Shown in pieces: positions 1-13,799 of a stretch of 64,000 nucleotides of DNA. Source of the stretch: Vanilla planifolia (lineage: Eukaryota; Streptophyta; Magnoliopsida; Asparagales; Orchidaceae); contig CM043868.1 in NCBI GenBank assembly GCA_023846275.1, positions 2,065,153 to 2,129,152 on the forward strand, written 5' to 3'. Every line of letters begins with the position of its first letter. Position 1 is the first letter of the stretch. The notes under the pieces were generated by a model that was not told where the DNA came from, did not search any database, and saw only the letters and a program-made list of their open reading frames with translations. The translations under genes were made by a program, and so were the position numbers.

Positions 1-1970
1 CACAAACTTGGTTTGGAAAACCTACACAATGAACCAAATGACATACAAATACTAGGCCAAAATTTCCTATAATTCATTTTCACAAAATAAACTACAAAAT
101 TGGATAAAAAAGACAAACAAATTCAAGACAAAAGATAAAAAAAAAAGATCCCAAAAGATCAAATACAAATGCCCAAAAAGGTACAAATAACTATGAATAA
201 AGCTCAAAATGCAAATGTTTATGTCTAATGAGATAATTTCAAAGGCACAAAAAATTGATAAGGATTGAATTAGAAAAGATGTTACCACTTCAACTTCAAC
301 TTAGTGAACATGTTTAAAGGATAAGAGATGATGAATAGTCACCACTAACCCACTTTAATAATTTCTTTTTATATCATAACTCTAGTGTATATCAAATGGT
401 TACATGATAATTTGAGGCAAAGAATTTCAAACTAGTCAAATTTTTCCTTAATTGTTGGTCATTGTCACTTAAAGCCAAGAACCCTATAGCATGGTTTGAT
501 GCATGCTTTTATTAATTCAAAACCTATATAAGATTGTTCGATCAAATTATAAGATGATCTAATCAATTCAAATCCTTGAAACATAGGACAATCTAATCCA
601 AATATAGGATGGTCGAATTTGTATCATGATCATCCAATTGTCCAATGGTCATGGAGACTCCACTCATGCCCATTTAGTTAAACAACACAACAAAAAATCC
701 AATTTATCAATAGGATGGTTCAATACACATTGGACGCTAATTAGACGGTCTAACGATTGTCTAAAAGTGAAAGAATTTATGGCACCAACATATATACCTT
801 GTAGAAAATATTTTAGTCAGTGAAAATCATTTTAATAGCTTTTAATATGTTTTTTGCACACACATGATGTCATTAATGTTATCTTAGTTGCTAAAGATTA
901 TTATCACATTTTCTCAATCTAAAAAGATAAACAAGACTCCATAAAGCCCACTTGGTTGATCATTACATCATCTTAATTGCCCAAATTTCCTTAATCTTCA
1001 AGTCAAATGCTAATTACATTCTTTATGAGTTTTTTTGCTAATGAGTTCCTTAAGTCACAAAACAATGCTCTAATTTCTTTTGTTTTTACAACTATTCCAT
1101 TACCTTCAAACATTTTACCAAAAAAGCTTGTGAGACATGATCTAAAAATACTTTAAAAAATATTAAATCACATATTAATGACTTCCCATCATCAAATTAA
1201 TCACACAAGACCAAGAGATTAATATTCAATGAGTAAAAATAAATAATCAAAGAAATAACAATGATATTTCAATAATAGAAGATTCAATAACTATCATATG
1301 ATGGCAAATGTAAAAAGAATGAACATATATCAATGCATAACAATAATAACAAAATAGTTTTATTTATTTCTTTTTTTATTTCTTTTGTAATATCTTTTCT
1401 TATGTCTTTTCTTTATTATACCCTTCAAGTTGGTTATCACAAAACAAAGCTTATCATTAATAGTGGGTGTTTGAAACTATTACGTAATTGTAGAATTTGA
1501 TAGTAAATTATAAAAAGTAGCAAGGAATTTGGTGATTAGAAGAAGATTTAATGCCTTAGCTCAAGGATTAGTTGGCTAAATTTGAATATCTTAAAGCCAT
1601 TATTTTAGCTCTAGGTCGAATGGCTATGTTATACCCAACATTTTTGGCCATATAATTCCATATTAGTTGATCAAGGTTTTTGGCTTCTTATAAATTAAAA
1701 TTTAAAATTTGAATATATTTAAATTTTGAATATGGATAAATTAAATTTTAAAAATTTTTATTTAAATTTTTAGAATGGGAATTATGATTGAATTATAAGA
1801 CTTTAAGTATACCACATGAGGTTTAATGCTTTAAAGTGAACTTATTATTTTATTCATATTATTAATTTTATTTTTTTATTATCATTCTTAACTAATTTTT
1901 AATGCATAATAAGATATGGAAAATTTTCTAAAACTTTAGAGTTGATGGTTAACAATAAGAGGTTTAAAAG
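1..1970. other. AT-rich intergenic DNA, no gene seen
   Basis: This stretch is strongly AT-rich. The only open frames are short, and they have no recognisable motif and a composition that simply follows the AT bias. I see no RNA gene and no clear repeat boundary. It is most likely decayed repeat DNA. Confidence 0.5.
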
Positions 1971-1972
1971 AA

Positions 1973-2156
1973 TATATATATATATATATACACACACACA
2001 TGTGTGTGTGTGTGTGTGTCTGTGTGTGTGTGTGCATGTGTGTTTGTGTGTGTGTGGGTGGGTGTGCATGTGTGTGAGTTTGTGTGTGTGTGCATGCATG
2101 TGTGTGTGTGTTTGTGTGTATGTGTGTTGTGTGTGTGTGTTGTGTGTGTGATGCAT
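1973..2156. repeat. Compound (TA)n-(CA)n-(TG)n microsatellite
   Basis: A short (TA)n run is followed by (CA)n and then about 150 bases of imperfect (TG)n with interspersed GC, TT and GG interruptions. The overlapping open frames on both strands (His/Thr-rich one way, Cys/Val-rich the other) are direct products of the dinucleotide repeat and not genes. Alternating purine-pyrimidine tracts of this length can adopt Z-DNA in vitro, which is general knowledge rather than something shown here. Confidence 0.95.
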
Positions 2157-4859
2157 TTAAGAATATCTTAAAAAAAACATAAATACATGAGAAAAAATAA
2201 TACAAATTAAAATATCTATTAACCATATTTTCTTAGATTCCTAAAGTTTAGGAGTTTTATTTGGATAGGTAAAAGGGTGTTATTTAGAAGGGGTTAAATT
2301 AAAAAGGTGAACCATGGCTAGCACAAATCAAAACTAGTTTTTCTTAAGGTAAATCTTTTATTTAAGGTGGTGTGGTCAAAGCTGTATAATCACTTCAAAT
2401 AATCTTTTAAAGGTTTTAGAATACTTAAACATAAAAAGGGAATTTGTAGAGGCCAAAAAAGAAGGTACCAAGAAAAAAACAAAGACAAGCTATGAGGAAG
2501 TGGAAGAAGGGTTCAAGCTTTGATGCAAAGAAAGATCTGACTAAGAAGAAATCCTCTACATATTTTTTCTATGTTGGATGACCATTGCATTCACACAATA
2601 ATTTAGCTAAGATCTTTAATAAGATAAAAAGGAATTACTTTGCTAAGACATATATGGAACCATGGAAAATTAATTACTAGTCATTCTTCTTTATAAAACA
2701 AAGGAAGTTTTATTTTAGCAAATAAAGGGAAATTATAATTCTTTCTCATGAAATATTTCTAATGGAACCATGCTAAAAATGCATGTTAATATTTTACCCA
2801 TGAATGCAAAGTAGTTTTCATGATCGTATGTTACTTGTTTGGCTTTGGTTATAGATGTATGTGAAATATGAATTTAGAGCAAAAATTTGTTATTGTAAAA
2901 CACTTCTTATCTAAGACTTTTTCATGTAGAAAAAGTTAAAAAAATTCTAATTTCTATACTTTGTTAGTTAACCAAACATATAAGCATTAACTCTCATAAC
3001 CAAGACATGATAACTTTTTTTTCTTATCATGTTAAATGTTCAAAAAATTATCAAAGAATGGTGGTGCCCTATTTTGTTAAGTTTAACTTTGATAACCAAG
3101 ACATGATAGCCTGATTTGTTTTAATATATTTTGCTATAATTAAAGTTCTCTAATAAATTCTTTATTCATTCTAAGTAGAATGGATGTATGATAATGTAAA
3201 TTGATTGTAATGTTCACCTCTCACTTAATTAATGATTAAAACAAGAAGTTCATGACATGATGAACCAAGCAATGAGTGGAATTAAAACTTAATTCTATGC
3301 CTTTCATATGAATTTAATTATTTGATATATATATTTTATGTGATAAATAAGGTTTTGTGCATAAAATTACTATAATTATAGTTAATAATATGACAAGTTG
3401 GAAATTGGGCTTTATTATCAGAAGCATGAATGAAAAATGTATAAAAATGATCTTAAGGATGTGTGCTATCTTAGGAATCGCCTTAAGTTGGATATGAAGG
3501 CTCAAGGTTATCTTAGGTGTATAAAGGTCACTAGTGATACTTATTTTAACCTAGACTTAGTTGTAATGGCAATCAATTATATATGAAACCTAAGAATGAA
3601 GGCCAAGGCTTTTTTAATACTTAGGTTAGCCAAGAATATGGTTATATTGCATGGTAATTACCTTTAAGATTTTTTTAACCCCATTATATAAATAGTCCCA
3701 GGAGAAAACAATTATATATTTAGTCTCATAGGGAATTATATTATGTACTATATTAAGGAACGGAGTATATGTGATTATTGAGGATGCCTAGAACTCTATG
3801 AGGTTAGCCCTATAATCCATTTTGTCTTGTAAAATACTAGATTATGTGATGTTATAAAAGTAGCAGTCTCTATCATCACTTTCTTAGACAAGAGAGTGTA
3901 TTAGATCAAGAAAAGATACTAAAGATTTGGTGAGCCATATTATGAGGATATATATTTACTTAGATGATAGATGGTGATGTCTTATGATAGTCAATATTTA
4001 ATGCCACTCATTTATTTTATTTACTTAGTTATTATTTTCATACTTTTTAGCTATTATATGTTAGTTTTATAATATAACTCAAGGATTTCTTACCAAGTCT
4101 CCTAGCTCACCCCTTTTATATTTTTGTAGAATCGAGCTAAGACATTTTTAAAAGCTATGTTGGAGATTATCAGAGTTAGTACATTAGTTTGATGACTCAT
4201 TTTCTTTATTTCAATATTAATAGTAATAAATTTGATACTTATTTTCCATCAATTATATATATTTGGACATAAGGTTGTGTTAGATCATCATGTTAGACAT
4301 GGTAATTACTTATTATAATTTTTATCAAATTTTCATAGTTATTCATGGTGTTGTCTTAGGTTGGATTCCATTTGAATGGTTCATTGCTTTTGTGATATTT
4401 CATTCATGCTTTGGTCTTATGGATGTGATAAATTTATTTGATTTTTAGCATGATAGTATTTTTGTGGTGTTATATTATAAATTGTAAGCATATTTTGATA
4501 ATGTGATTCTTTCAATTTTACTTACATTTGTGGTTTTAAAAAAATAGGTGTTATAAGCTACACATCAAAAGCCCACCTTCAACTCATTTTTTTTTCTATA
4601 AATCTATCACTTAATCTAGATGGCACTTAAGATTTCATGAATGCATTTCTAAATCATGATTTTTAAGCTTATAATGTCTTCTAGAATAGCATTAGTTTGT
4701 TAGTAACATCATCATGTATTATTATAGGGTTATTTTATCTCTTTATGTTAGAAAATTTAATTTAGAAATAAGTAATATTCTTAACAACCTAATGAGTGTA
4801 CTATACTAAGACTCATGGCATACTTGTATAATCAACACTCAGGTTATGTTTTTATAAAA
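2157..4859. other. AT-rich intergenic DNA, possible decayed LTR-like stretch
   Basis: I can support no gene. Around 3690-4150 there is a TATA-like 'ttatataaatag' followed some 400 bases later by a C-rich 'ctcctagctcacccc' phrase that resembles plant gypsy LTR leader text. I cannot define ends or a partner copy. The rest is featureless AT-rich DNA. Confidence 0.35.
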
Positions 4860-5992
4860 TCAAGGTTTTATTAAATGAGAAAGATCTTGAAAATTCTCTC
4901 CTTTATTGTTAACCTCTTCACTTTCTTTGGGTTGAATGTCTTCTTTTTCATCAATGTTTTGAGTAAGAGAAATGAAATCATTTTTTTTATTGATCAAGGG
5001 TAATGTTTTACAAATTAGATGTATGACTGTCTCTAGTTTTATTGTTGAATTTGTATCTTATGCCTTAACTCTATCATTTCTTCCTAAACTTTCTTCGTTA
5101 TTTGCAATATATTATCCACTATTCTTCTCAAATGTAAATTTGTTCCATGAGTAAAAAATTCCTTGGATTTTGTGATCAATATAGCGAATGAAAAGCTACA
5201 ATATTGTGCTTTAATACTAATTAGTGTAGAAAGAGTGGGATTTGGACAAGTTAAAGTTTAAATGTAAAAGAAAGATGGGTTGGCAAATTTCTTTCTACAT
5301 AAGGCCTCATATGGCATATAGACTAGAGCAGTGTAGTCAGGTAAAATGGATGAGGTCCTCTAGGCCTAGAACTTACAAGTTTATAGTGTGGGTGTAGATG
5401 CTACAATAATAGGAGCAAAAAAGGGAAGAATTGCACTATAGATAGAATGGGATTGAATGAGATGATTTCTTGAGTTAAATGGAATAAAGAGTATGGTAAA
5501 ATTGCTCAAATGAAGAAAAAATAAATTTAAGAAGATAAAGGAGAAAGTAATGATTCACTCACCAAAATGATCCTACGAGAAGGCCATCAAACTAACTTAA
5601 ACACTTAAGCCAACAAGCAGAGATAAGATTAACTCAAAACCAATCTAATCTTATCATTTGTTCTAAAACTTCATTTATTTATAGAGGTGTATGGTAACGC
5701 ATAAAAAGTTATAAATTTACAAAAAACCAAAAACTAACCAATAATCTAACAACTAGATCTCATTAATGCTATGGATAGAACCTATCTAAACAAAAGGAAG
5801 ATATTAAAAAATTCCATCATTAAATGAAGAAAATGAGCTTCCCATGTTGGGCCAAGACTAGCTTTTTTAAGCACAAAATAAGCTCCCTTCATTGTGGTTC
5901 ATGTGATGGGCCGATGATAATAATATTGTTTTTGCATCTATCCTCTACCATGCTGTTGCTTCAAGTCCAAATCCTCTTTTTCTTCTACATCA
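4860..5992 (-). mobile_element. LTR plus internal fragment of a small LTR retroelement, fossil
   Basis: Read on the minus strand, 5992-5225 is an LTR of about 770 bp that begins TGATGTA and ends near CTACACTA. It contains a TATA-like 'tttataaataaat'. Next to it (about 5198-5224) is a primer-binding-site-like string with 'agtattaaagcac', resembling the complement of initiator tRNA-Met. The internal stretch 4860-5195 matches the internal region of the compact element at 31.75-33.63 kb. This is a broken, old copy of the LTR family also found at 26.02-26.76, 26.81-27.60, 31.75-32.24 and 32.83-33.63 kb. It forms the outer end of the left arm of the large inverted duplication. Confidence 0.65.
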
Positions 5993-7184
5993 TTTTTCTT
6001 TACCAAAGAAGCTCTACTCTACAAAGTTAAAGTTAATGTATCCTACCAACAATTGTGATTCTAACTTTCTATGCTCTTCTTTTATTAACCAAGCATCTTC
6101 AATGGAAGCTTGATCCTTCAATCTTACAAGAAATTTGTGAGAAGAATTTGGATTAAAGAGCTTATTAGACAAAATAGAATGCACAATAAAATTATTTTTT
6201 TTATAATAATGTTAGTTGTCGAGTACGTGATAAATTAAGATCTTTAGAATTTTTCACTTAATTATGCGATGATACGTGAGAAAACACATGTGAAGAAGAA
6301 ATAACAAATGTTTCCTTTAAAATGCTTTGCTAATTCTCAATAGATTCAACCTCCCTTTCCAATCATTCTTAATTTTCTAGGAATATACAATAGAAGCATG
6401 CTCAATAGAGAAAATTTCATGTTCATTAAGCATTGAATTCACTTAAGGAAGATAAATACAAATTGTCTTTAGATGATAGAGTAACGTTTTCCTTCCTAAG
6501 TGTTTTATACTCTTTTTAAGCTCATGAATCTTTTTCTCATGCATGGAACAAGTTTTTCTATGATTGATATATTTTTGAATTATTTTTTCATGCTTATCAT
6601 TCATTTCATTGAAGGAATAAAATAAGTCAAAATTAGAAGATGCATTGGATGAACATTTAGTATTGTTAGAATGAGAATTAACACTTGTACCTTCAACCAT
6701 GATTTTACTAATAAAGGTTTTTGTTGGAATCTTTTTTCTTCTCTTTTGTTCCTTTTTCTTCTCTTCTTCTCCAACTCGTCTCCATAAAACCTATCTAACT
6801 CACTTAAAGCCATGAAGAAAGTGTTAAAAGTAAAGAGTTTCATGCATATCTTATACATAATTGTAAAATATAAAATATTTAATGCTTGACATTTAATTAT
6901 ACAAGACAGCTCATTCTTATCTATGATAACTATATCATAGTTGGAAAAACAAATGTAGTTTTTTAGATAATTCCTAAATGCTTTCATTAGTGGTTTTCAC
7001 AAATTATTGAAATTAATTATTCATTCGTCAAAAATAGTTCCAAGAATAACAATAAATGTTTCCATGCTTAAAACTAAAATTTCATAGAATCATAATTAGA
7101 AAACCAAAAGCAAAACTAATTTTTCCAAGATAAGGTATTCTCATGGTGTGAAGCCTTTTTAGTAAGGACCTTACTCGTAGACCA
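5993..7184 (-). mobile_element. Copia-like gag region with primer-binding site, fossil
   Basis: On the minus strand a primer-binding-site-like string lies at about 7169-7184. It is followed by a gag-like region with two open stretches (6987-6601 and 6700-6443). The second reads with 'DLFYSFNEMNDKHEKI' and a Lys-rich helix, like the coiled region after the gag domain of plant Copia elements of the SIRE/Maximus type. The same region occurs in inverted orientation at 24848-26015. The element is old and broken. Assignment to Copia rests on the gag style and primer site and is moderate. Confidence 0.55.
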
Positions 7185-9398
7185 CTTATTGGTCCAAAGA
7201 TGGACATGTGGAAGTCTAGGGGGTCAATTGGTGTTGCATAATTTATAATTACTACTTTTGTGAGCCAAAAAAATCAAAACTTCTACTCAACTAAAAAGCA
7301 AACAAAGATTTTACAACTTATTTTGGTAATACTACACACATTTTATTACATCTTTTGAATAAAAAAGTTTAGTAAGCTAAAGAACTTCTCAAGATTACAA
7401 TAAGACAAGTAAAGCAAGAATAAATAAACAATAAAGAGACACAAGATTTATAGGTGATCTGACTTAACCTCAAGCTTATGTCAAACTCCAAGAAAATCAT
7501 TTAAGAACAACTAATCAAATCACTTTTTCATCACAACAAGGTGAAGAAACCCTTAATAATGAAGATCTTTCATAGGATAAATCACAACCCAAATTTGCTC
7601 AATATTATATGGTTGGGAGACCAACCAATCCTCTCCATATTCAATAGTTAAGAGTTTAGCCAATTGCTCTACACATCCATGTCATGGTGCTTGGTCAAAG
7701 GAACCAAATCACAAGAACAACTACAAAGAATAAGTTCATAGAATGGTGCATAAAATATTCACATTTATATAGATTGAATAATGACATACTAACATATCAA
7801 AGAGCTCAATGATGTGAGAAGTGTAGAGATGATTTTCAATGATGATCCTCCAAAACTCTTATAAATGATGTTTCAAATCATTTCTCCAAGATACAACATT
7901 AAATTCCCTTCAATTCACTCTTTCAAAAGTGATGATTTAGCAAAGATAGCTTCTAACACTTCTAAAGGCACTCATGTATCTTTCCAATCTATTCTTAAAG
8001 CCTCATAAATCAATTCATTTACTTTCAATTACTTTTTATATTGTTTTAAAGCATAAGATGTTTTAAGGAAGTTGAAATGACTTTTTTTAATAGGTAAAAG
8101 AAGAAATTCTTTTGGTTGAACTAGTGAATAAACACTTTTGGCTCTGTACTTCTATCATTAGGGGCTATGAACCATACATTGTGCATGTTTTGAACAAATC
8201 ATACCATTTGTTCATTAAATGATATATCATATGATTTTCTCAGATTATCATGTTGTGTGACTCATCCCTAACAAAAATATATTATATGATGGAAATTGTA
8301 GCACTATTTGATTTGTTGGGTTTGTGCTTATGTAAAGCTAGTTGAATATATTATCAATATTAAATTAATATATTTGTACACACAAGAGTTACATATTATA
8401 TGATATGATGCACTAAATTTAACTATTATTTATACTCCTTAATTTATGTTTTAGAAGTCTCAAACAAATTATGACTAGAGTACCATTCATTATCACATAT
8501 ATACCCTTCACTAATCTTGACCTGATAAGTTGGTCCATGAATGCATTGCCAAATTTTTTGTAACCATATTGTATATTGATAATATTGTACTAGGCATTGT
8601 GTCTACTACATCATATATTTAATGTACATTTATCCAGTTTTACATTATCTTTTGCCAACTTGATCGTGAATATACTTATATAAATTATACCTTTCCTATC
8701 ACTAAATTAAATGTAAATAACTTGATCACTGCCCTTCATGCTTTTAGGAATTTCCCACTTAACGTTTATTCTCTTAAATGATATGCATGTGTAGTATTGT
8801 GCTAGGTCTTTGATTTGTTAGCAATCTTATTTTTTAATACTCATATATATCTTACACATGAAATCCTTTAAGAAGTATGTTGGACATATTGAACTTCATG
8901 ATGGATGACCTTCTTCTTCATTCCTTCTCTTAGTTCCATCCATATCAAGATGCACGATTTTCTTTATCCATTTATCTTTATATAATTTCTAATATACTTG
9001 CTAGATATATTAGATCACAAGATAAGTAGAATAATTTTTTATCAACAAAAAATGGAATTTTCTTTAAAAATCTTGGGGTTCAATAAGATAGTGTTAATCT
9101 AGCACAAACTAATTCACTAGTTCAAGCCAATGCAACTATAGGGTTATGTTCATGCCAAGATGCATGACTAATCAACCAAGCTTAGCAAAAATATGTGATT
9201 AAGTTTAGCATCCAATTTAAGATTAGTGGTAAATAAGGATTAGCTTTTGTAGTAATTGGGGCTCAATTGTTGGCTAACTTAGCTTAATTTCTTTATGGCT
9301 TGTAGAAAGTACATTGTGTGTGTGGTAGCAACATTCACATTGTTAAGAGATCCCACAAGAGTGATTGTCATATTAGGTGGAGATAGGTGGAGATTAAG
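7185..9398 (-). mobile_element. LTR-like 5' region of the Copia-like element, left arm, fossil
   Basis: About 2.2 kb lies between the primer-binding-site-like string and the start of the gypsy element at 9399. It matches 22721-24847 in inverted orientation along its length, for example at the 'acaccaattga' phrase beside the primer site and the 'gtttgtgcttat' phrase near 8320. Position just upstream of a primer site argues for an LTR, but the outer end is cut by the gypsy junction, so the true LTR length is unknown. Confidence 0.5.
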
Positions 9399-12300
9399 TG
9401 CAACATCCTTAAATATTGTAAATAAAAAATATTCTAATGATAATTTTGAGTTATTTTCATATTTGAGAATTTTATAAATGTTTTTAGAATTTTTTTATAA
9501 AAATGATAATTTATTTTGTGGCCTCATACAATGTGATAGAAAGTGTAGTACAAAAATGAATATGTTATCTCTTTTGAAGAGGATTAAAAGAAATTGCTGT
9601 TTGAGTTCAATTCATATCAAAAACTAATGGAGGCCACACATCGAACTAAACAGGATCTTGAATTAACTAAGTCTAAGAGGGAAATGAAAATAAGAAAAGG
9701 AAATTTTACTCCATTAAAGAATAATAAGAACAAGAAGTAATTTGTCAAATCCCAACAAAGAATAAGGAAAGATGTCATAGTGTCAAATATATGGCAAATT
9801 TCACCAAGAAAACTACAAGAAAAAAAGGATAAAATGTTTCAGCTATAGGAACTGTGAGCATTATTCAAGAGAAGTCACATAAGAAATAAAACAAGTCATT
9901 GGAAGTGAAATAGTCCAAGAAGTTCCTCTAGTATGAATAACAACAACAAAAAAAAAGGAAAAACAAAAATATAACCTAAAAAGGAAATACCCCACATTTA
10001 CACCATCAATTAAGTGGAAGCTTCAACTTAACTTAATGTCATCATAGGTACTCAACAATTTTTAAATAAAATAGTCATAGTTTTATGTGATTGTGATGCA
10101 TCATGGTCCTTTCTATTTATAAACATAGTTAAGAAAAACATGATTGAATAACTACAACTAGAAAATCCCTTAAAAGTCATTTTACTTATGGGTAACATAA
10201 TAGTGATACATCAATATATTATGGGATATATAGAAATAAATGGAATGCTATTCCAGTTCAATTGGATTTTAATTGAATCTCAAAGTTTGATATAATATTG
10301 GGAATAGATTAGTTTATGAATCATATGGTCACAATAGATTGTTGGGAAAGAAAAAGACCATTAAATTAGAAAATGGATCAAAATTGGCCTAATTTAAGGA
10401 TGGAAAGAAGGAACCCCTCATATCCATTATGAAGGAAAAAAAATTATTACAAAGAAGATGTGAGACCTACCTTATATCCATATAACGTACAATACAAATA
10501 AAAAATAACTATAAGATGTGCTTAGTTTGTACATATTTAGAGGTTTTTTAAAGGAATCACCTAAACAGCAACAAGATAAGGATGTTGAATTTTTCATCGA
10601 ACTAAACTTAGGCACAGAACAAATTTCTAAAGAACTTTATTAACAATTACTAACAAAGTACGTGAGATGAAAAATCAATTACAATAACTCTTAGACAAAG
10701 GATTAATTAACTTATGTGTTTCATCATAAGGAGCACCAATAGTTCTTGTAAAGGATGATAGTAATCTTCAAATGTGTAGAAATTATGAAAAATTAAATCA
10801 GATTTTCATTGAGATCAAATACCTATTTCTTCAAACTAATGAACTATTTTAACAACTACAAAGGATTGAGATAGTCTCTAACATTGACTAAAGGACAAAA
10901 TATCATTAATTGAAGATTCAAGAAGAGGACATCCCAAAGATAACTTTTAGTCATTATGCATTTATTATGCTTCCATTTAGGTTAACTAATGTAATAGTTT
11001 CTTTTATGGACCTCATGAATAGAATGTTCTAACAATGATTAGATAAGTTTATTATAGTATTCATTAATGATACCTTAATATACTACAAAAGTGAATATGT
11101 TTATATCAAACATCTTGACATGGTGTTCCAAAAGTTAAAAGAGAAACAATTATATGCTAAATTTTCAATGTGAAGTTTTTTATTAAAGGGCATCTCATTT
11201 TGGGGCCATATCATAAGTGCAAAAAGGGTAGTAGTAGATAAACAAACAAGTGGTGATAGTGATAGAGTAGCTTAGGCCTATAAATACAATTGAAGTGTAA
11301 AATTTTTGAGGATTATCTTGCTACTATTGAAAGTTTGTTAGAGGGTTTTCCTAAGTTGCATCACCCTTGATAAAATTTACAAGAAAATTAATCTCTTTCA
11401 CCTAGGATTAGTACAACAAACATAGCTTTCAAACATTAAAGAAAAACTTGACAACCACACTAATGTTAACCTTACCAATTCCAAAAATGAAGTTTCAATT
11501 CTATATAGATGAATCATTACTAAGATTTGGGGTAGTCTTATCATAAATTAAGAAGATCTTAGCCTATTTCTCTTGAAAACTTAGAGCTCATCGAAAGAAT
11601 TATTTGGTAAATGATTTGGAGTGGCGATGATAATCTTTGGTTTAAAAATTTGGAAACATCATTTTAATGTGAATGCTCAAATCTACTCTAATCATTTGAC
11701 TTTAAAATATAACTTTACATAAAAAGAGTGTAATCTAACACAAAGGAAATGGTTGAAATTCATGAAAGATTATGATATAAAAATTATATTTCATCCATAG
11801 AAGCCAATGGTGGATGCCATAAGTCGAAGGAAAGCTTAAATAATTGCATTAATAAAGTTTAAGTGTAATTGTGCATTAAAATTAATAAAATGCATCTTAA
11901 TGCCAAATTAGCAAGCATCAAGAGAAAGTTTAAAGGAGAGGCTATATTACCAAAATGGATCGAGGACCTAAAGGTATTAAATGATCAAGGTAAGGAGCTA
12001 AAGAAGATAAAAGCTAAAATCATAGAGGGGCAAGAATATGACTTCCATCTAAATCAAAAGGAAGATCCTATATACTTAAAAAATAGTACATTCCCAATCA
12101 AAAGGAAACAAGATAAATACTATTCCAAGAAGCTCATGGAACAAGATATTCAGTACATCTCTATATAACCAAGATGTATTATGACATGAAGACTAAATTT
12201 TTGTGGCCATGGAAGTAGAGAATCACCATGGACTTTGTAGTTTACTCACCTAAATTAACTAAAAAATATGCCACATGGGTTGTAGTAGATTGATTAACAA

Positions 12301-13690
12301 AATAGATATATTTCTTTCATATCAAAATTAATTGTGTAGTGGAGAAATAGTAACATTATATTTAGACTAGGTAATCTAGTTACATGAAGTGCCAAAAGCC
12401 ATAATATTGGATAAGAACCATAAGTATATCTTTTTATTTTGGAAGAGACTATGAAAAGTTTTTGGCACATATTTAAAGTTTAGTACCTCTATTCATCCTT
12501 AAGTGGATGAGAAAACTAAGAGAAACATTGAAACTTTGGAAGAGGTTATGTATTTTTGACTTTGGTAAAAGTTGGGATGTACATCTTCCTTTAATCAAAT
12601 TTTCTTATAATAATAGTTATCAAATAAGCATAGAGATGGCACCCTTTGAATTTTATATGGATAAAAAAGTTATTACCTCTATGTTGGTATGAAAATGATG
12701 AGAAAATCTTAGTTGCACTAGATATGATTACTAAAACAACTAGTAACATAAAAAAGATAAAAGAGAATTTATTAAAGGATGAAGATCAAAAAACAAATAT
12801 TATTACTCTAAGCATAACGAGGTTAAGTTCCAAGAAGGAGACCAACTATTCAACAAAACAAGTCCTATGAAGGGAGATAATAGATTTAGCCAAAGAGATA
12901 TGCTTAAACTACATATCTTTTGTACCATTCCAAGTTATTAGAAGGGTAAGTAAAGTTTCCCCTAAAGTGGCATTACCAATGAAGTTGCTAGAAATACATA
13001 ATGTATTTCATATCTCATTATTAAAAAGATATATGGAGGATTTGTCTCATATGCTATATTTTGATTCAAACATGTGTGATATATAACCACACTTGACTTA
13101 TTAAGAAAGACTAATAAGGATATTGGCCAAAGAAGTAAAGAAATTGAAAAAATAGAAATACTAGTGATGAAGGTCTTATGGTCAAACCAAAAAGAGTAGG
13201 AAGCTACATTGAAACTAGAAGAAGAGATGTTGAGAATGTACCCCAATATATTCTAAATTTCAAGGATGAAGTATTCATAAAGAAGGATGAATTGTATCAT
13301 CCTTAATTCTTGTAAATGAAATTATTCTGATGATAATTTTAGCTATTTTGATATTTAGAATTTTATAAATTTTTCAAAAACATTTCTATAACAATGCTAA
13401 GATTTTTTTGTAAGGAATCATATAATATAATCATGAGAATTATACAATATGATAGAAAGTGTTATCAAATAATCTAAGTCAAAGAAAATCACTGAGTATG
13501 AAATGGATCGTCATATCAGTACCATAAATTGATGAATAACAAACACATCATCTCAATGTGCCAAACAAGTTTGATAAAGTTGGAAAAAGGGATAATATAA
13601 TTGTATAGTATGGTAGCATTAATCATGTAATCAAGATGTGTAGGTTAAAGATGACTATTTGAAGTCATTTTGACCTACAAATTTTAAGCC
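9399..13690 (+). mobile_element. Ty3/gypsy (chromovirus-like) element, left copy, broken fossil
   Basis: The element starts TGCAACATCC, the same terminus as the right copy at 22720 read backwards. Only a short piece of the 5' LTR remains. Then come a gag 3' end, a protease region (about 10.04-10.38 kb), reverse transcriptase (10.6-11.3 kb), RNase H (11.3-11.8 kb), integrase (11.9-12.9 kb) and a C-terminal tail near 12.94-13.26 kb of the 'EATWELEE' kind seen in Tekay/Del-type chromoviruses. A partial 3' LTR begins near 13285 with the same text as the 5' LTR. It is heavily broken, with many interruptions and large deletions, and old. Confidence 0.8.
13285..13690 (+). repeat. Partial 3' LTR of the left gypsy copy
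   Basis: The LTR start motif (TGTATCATCCTTAA) and the following roughly 370 bases align with the 5' piece at 9399-9530 and, inverted, with 15704 downward. The LTR stops near 13690, well short of the 2.3 kb length seen at 20417-22720. It ends close to the tRNA-like string and the centre of the inverted duplication. Confidence 0.7.
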
Positions 13691-13699
13691 AAAAGAGGC

Positions 13700-13790
13700 A
13701 TGAGCCACTTGACATTAGCTCAGTGGTAAAAGTATGTACTTCTATGTGAAGAAAGCATTGTTGACATGTTAATAAAAAAATACAATAAGA
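13700..13790 (+). mobile_element. tRNA-derived SINE-like fragment
   Basis: At about 13719-13733 the string TTAGCTCAGTGGTAA matches the RNA polymerase III A-box of a tRNA (consensus TRGCNNAGYNGG). It is preceded by a plausible tRNA 5' arm. A B-box (GGTTCGANTCC) is not convincing: the best candidate, near 13759, has only a weak GTTGACA core. The A/T-rich run with 'aataaaaaaa' that follows could be a SINE tail. It sits exactly between the two convergent gypsy 3' LTRs. It could also be a decayed tRNA gene or chance. Confidence 0.4.
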
Positions 13791-13799
13791 AAATATCAT

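Noticed and set aside
1899-2226. His/Thr-rich and Cys/Val-rich open frames on both strands
   Set aside because: They are translations of the TG/CA microsatellite, with no start context or domain.
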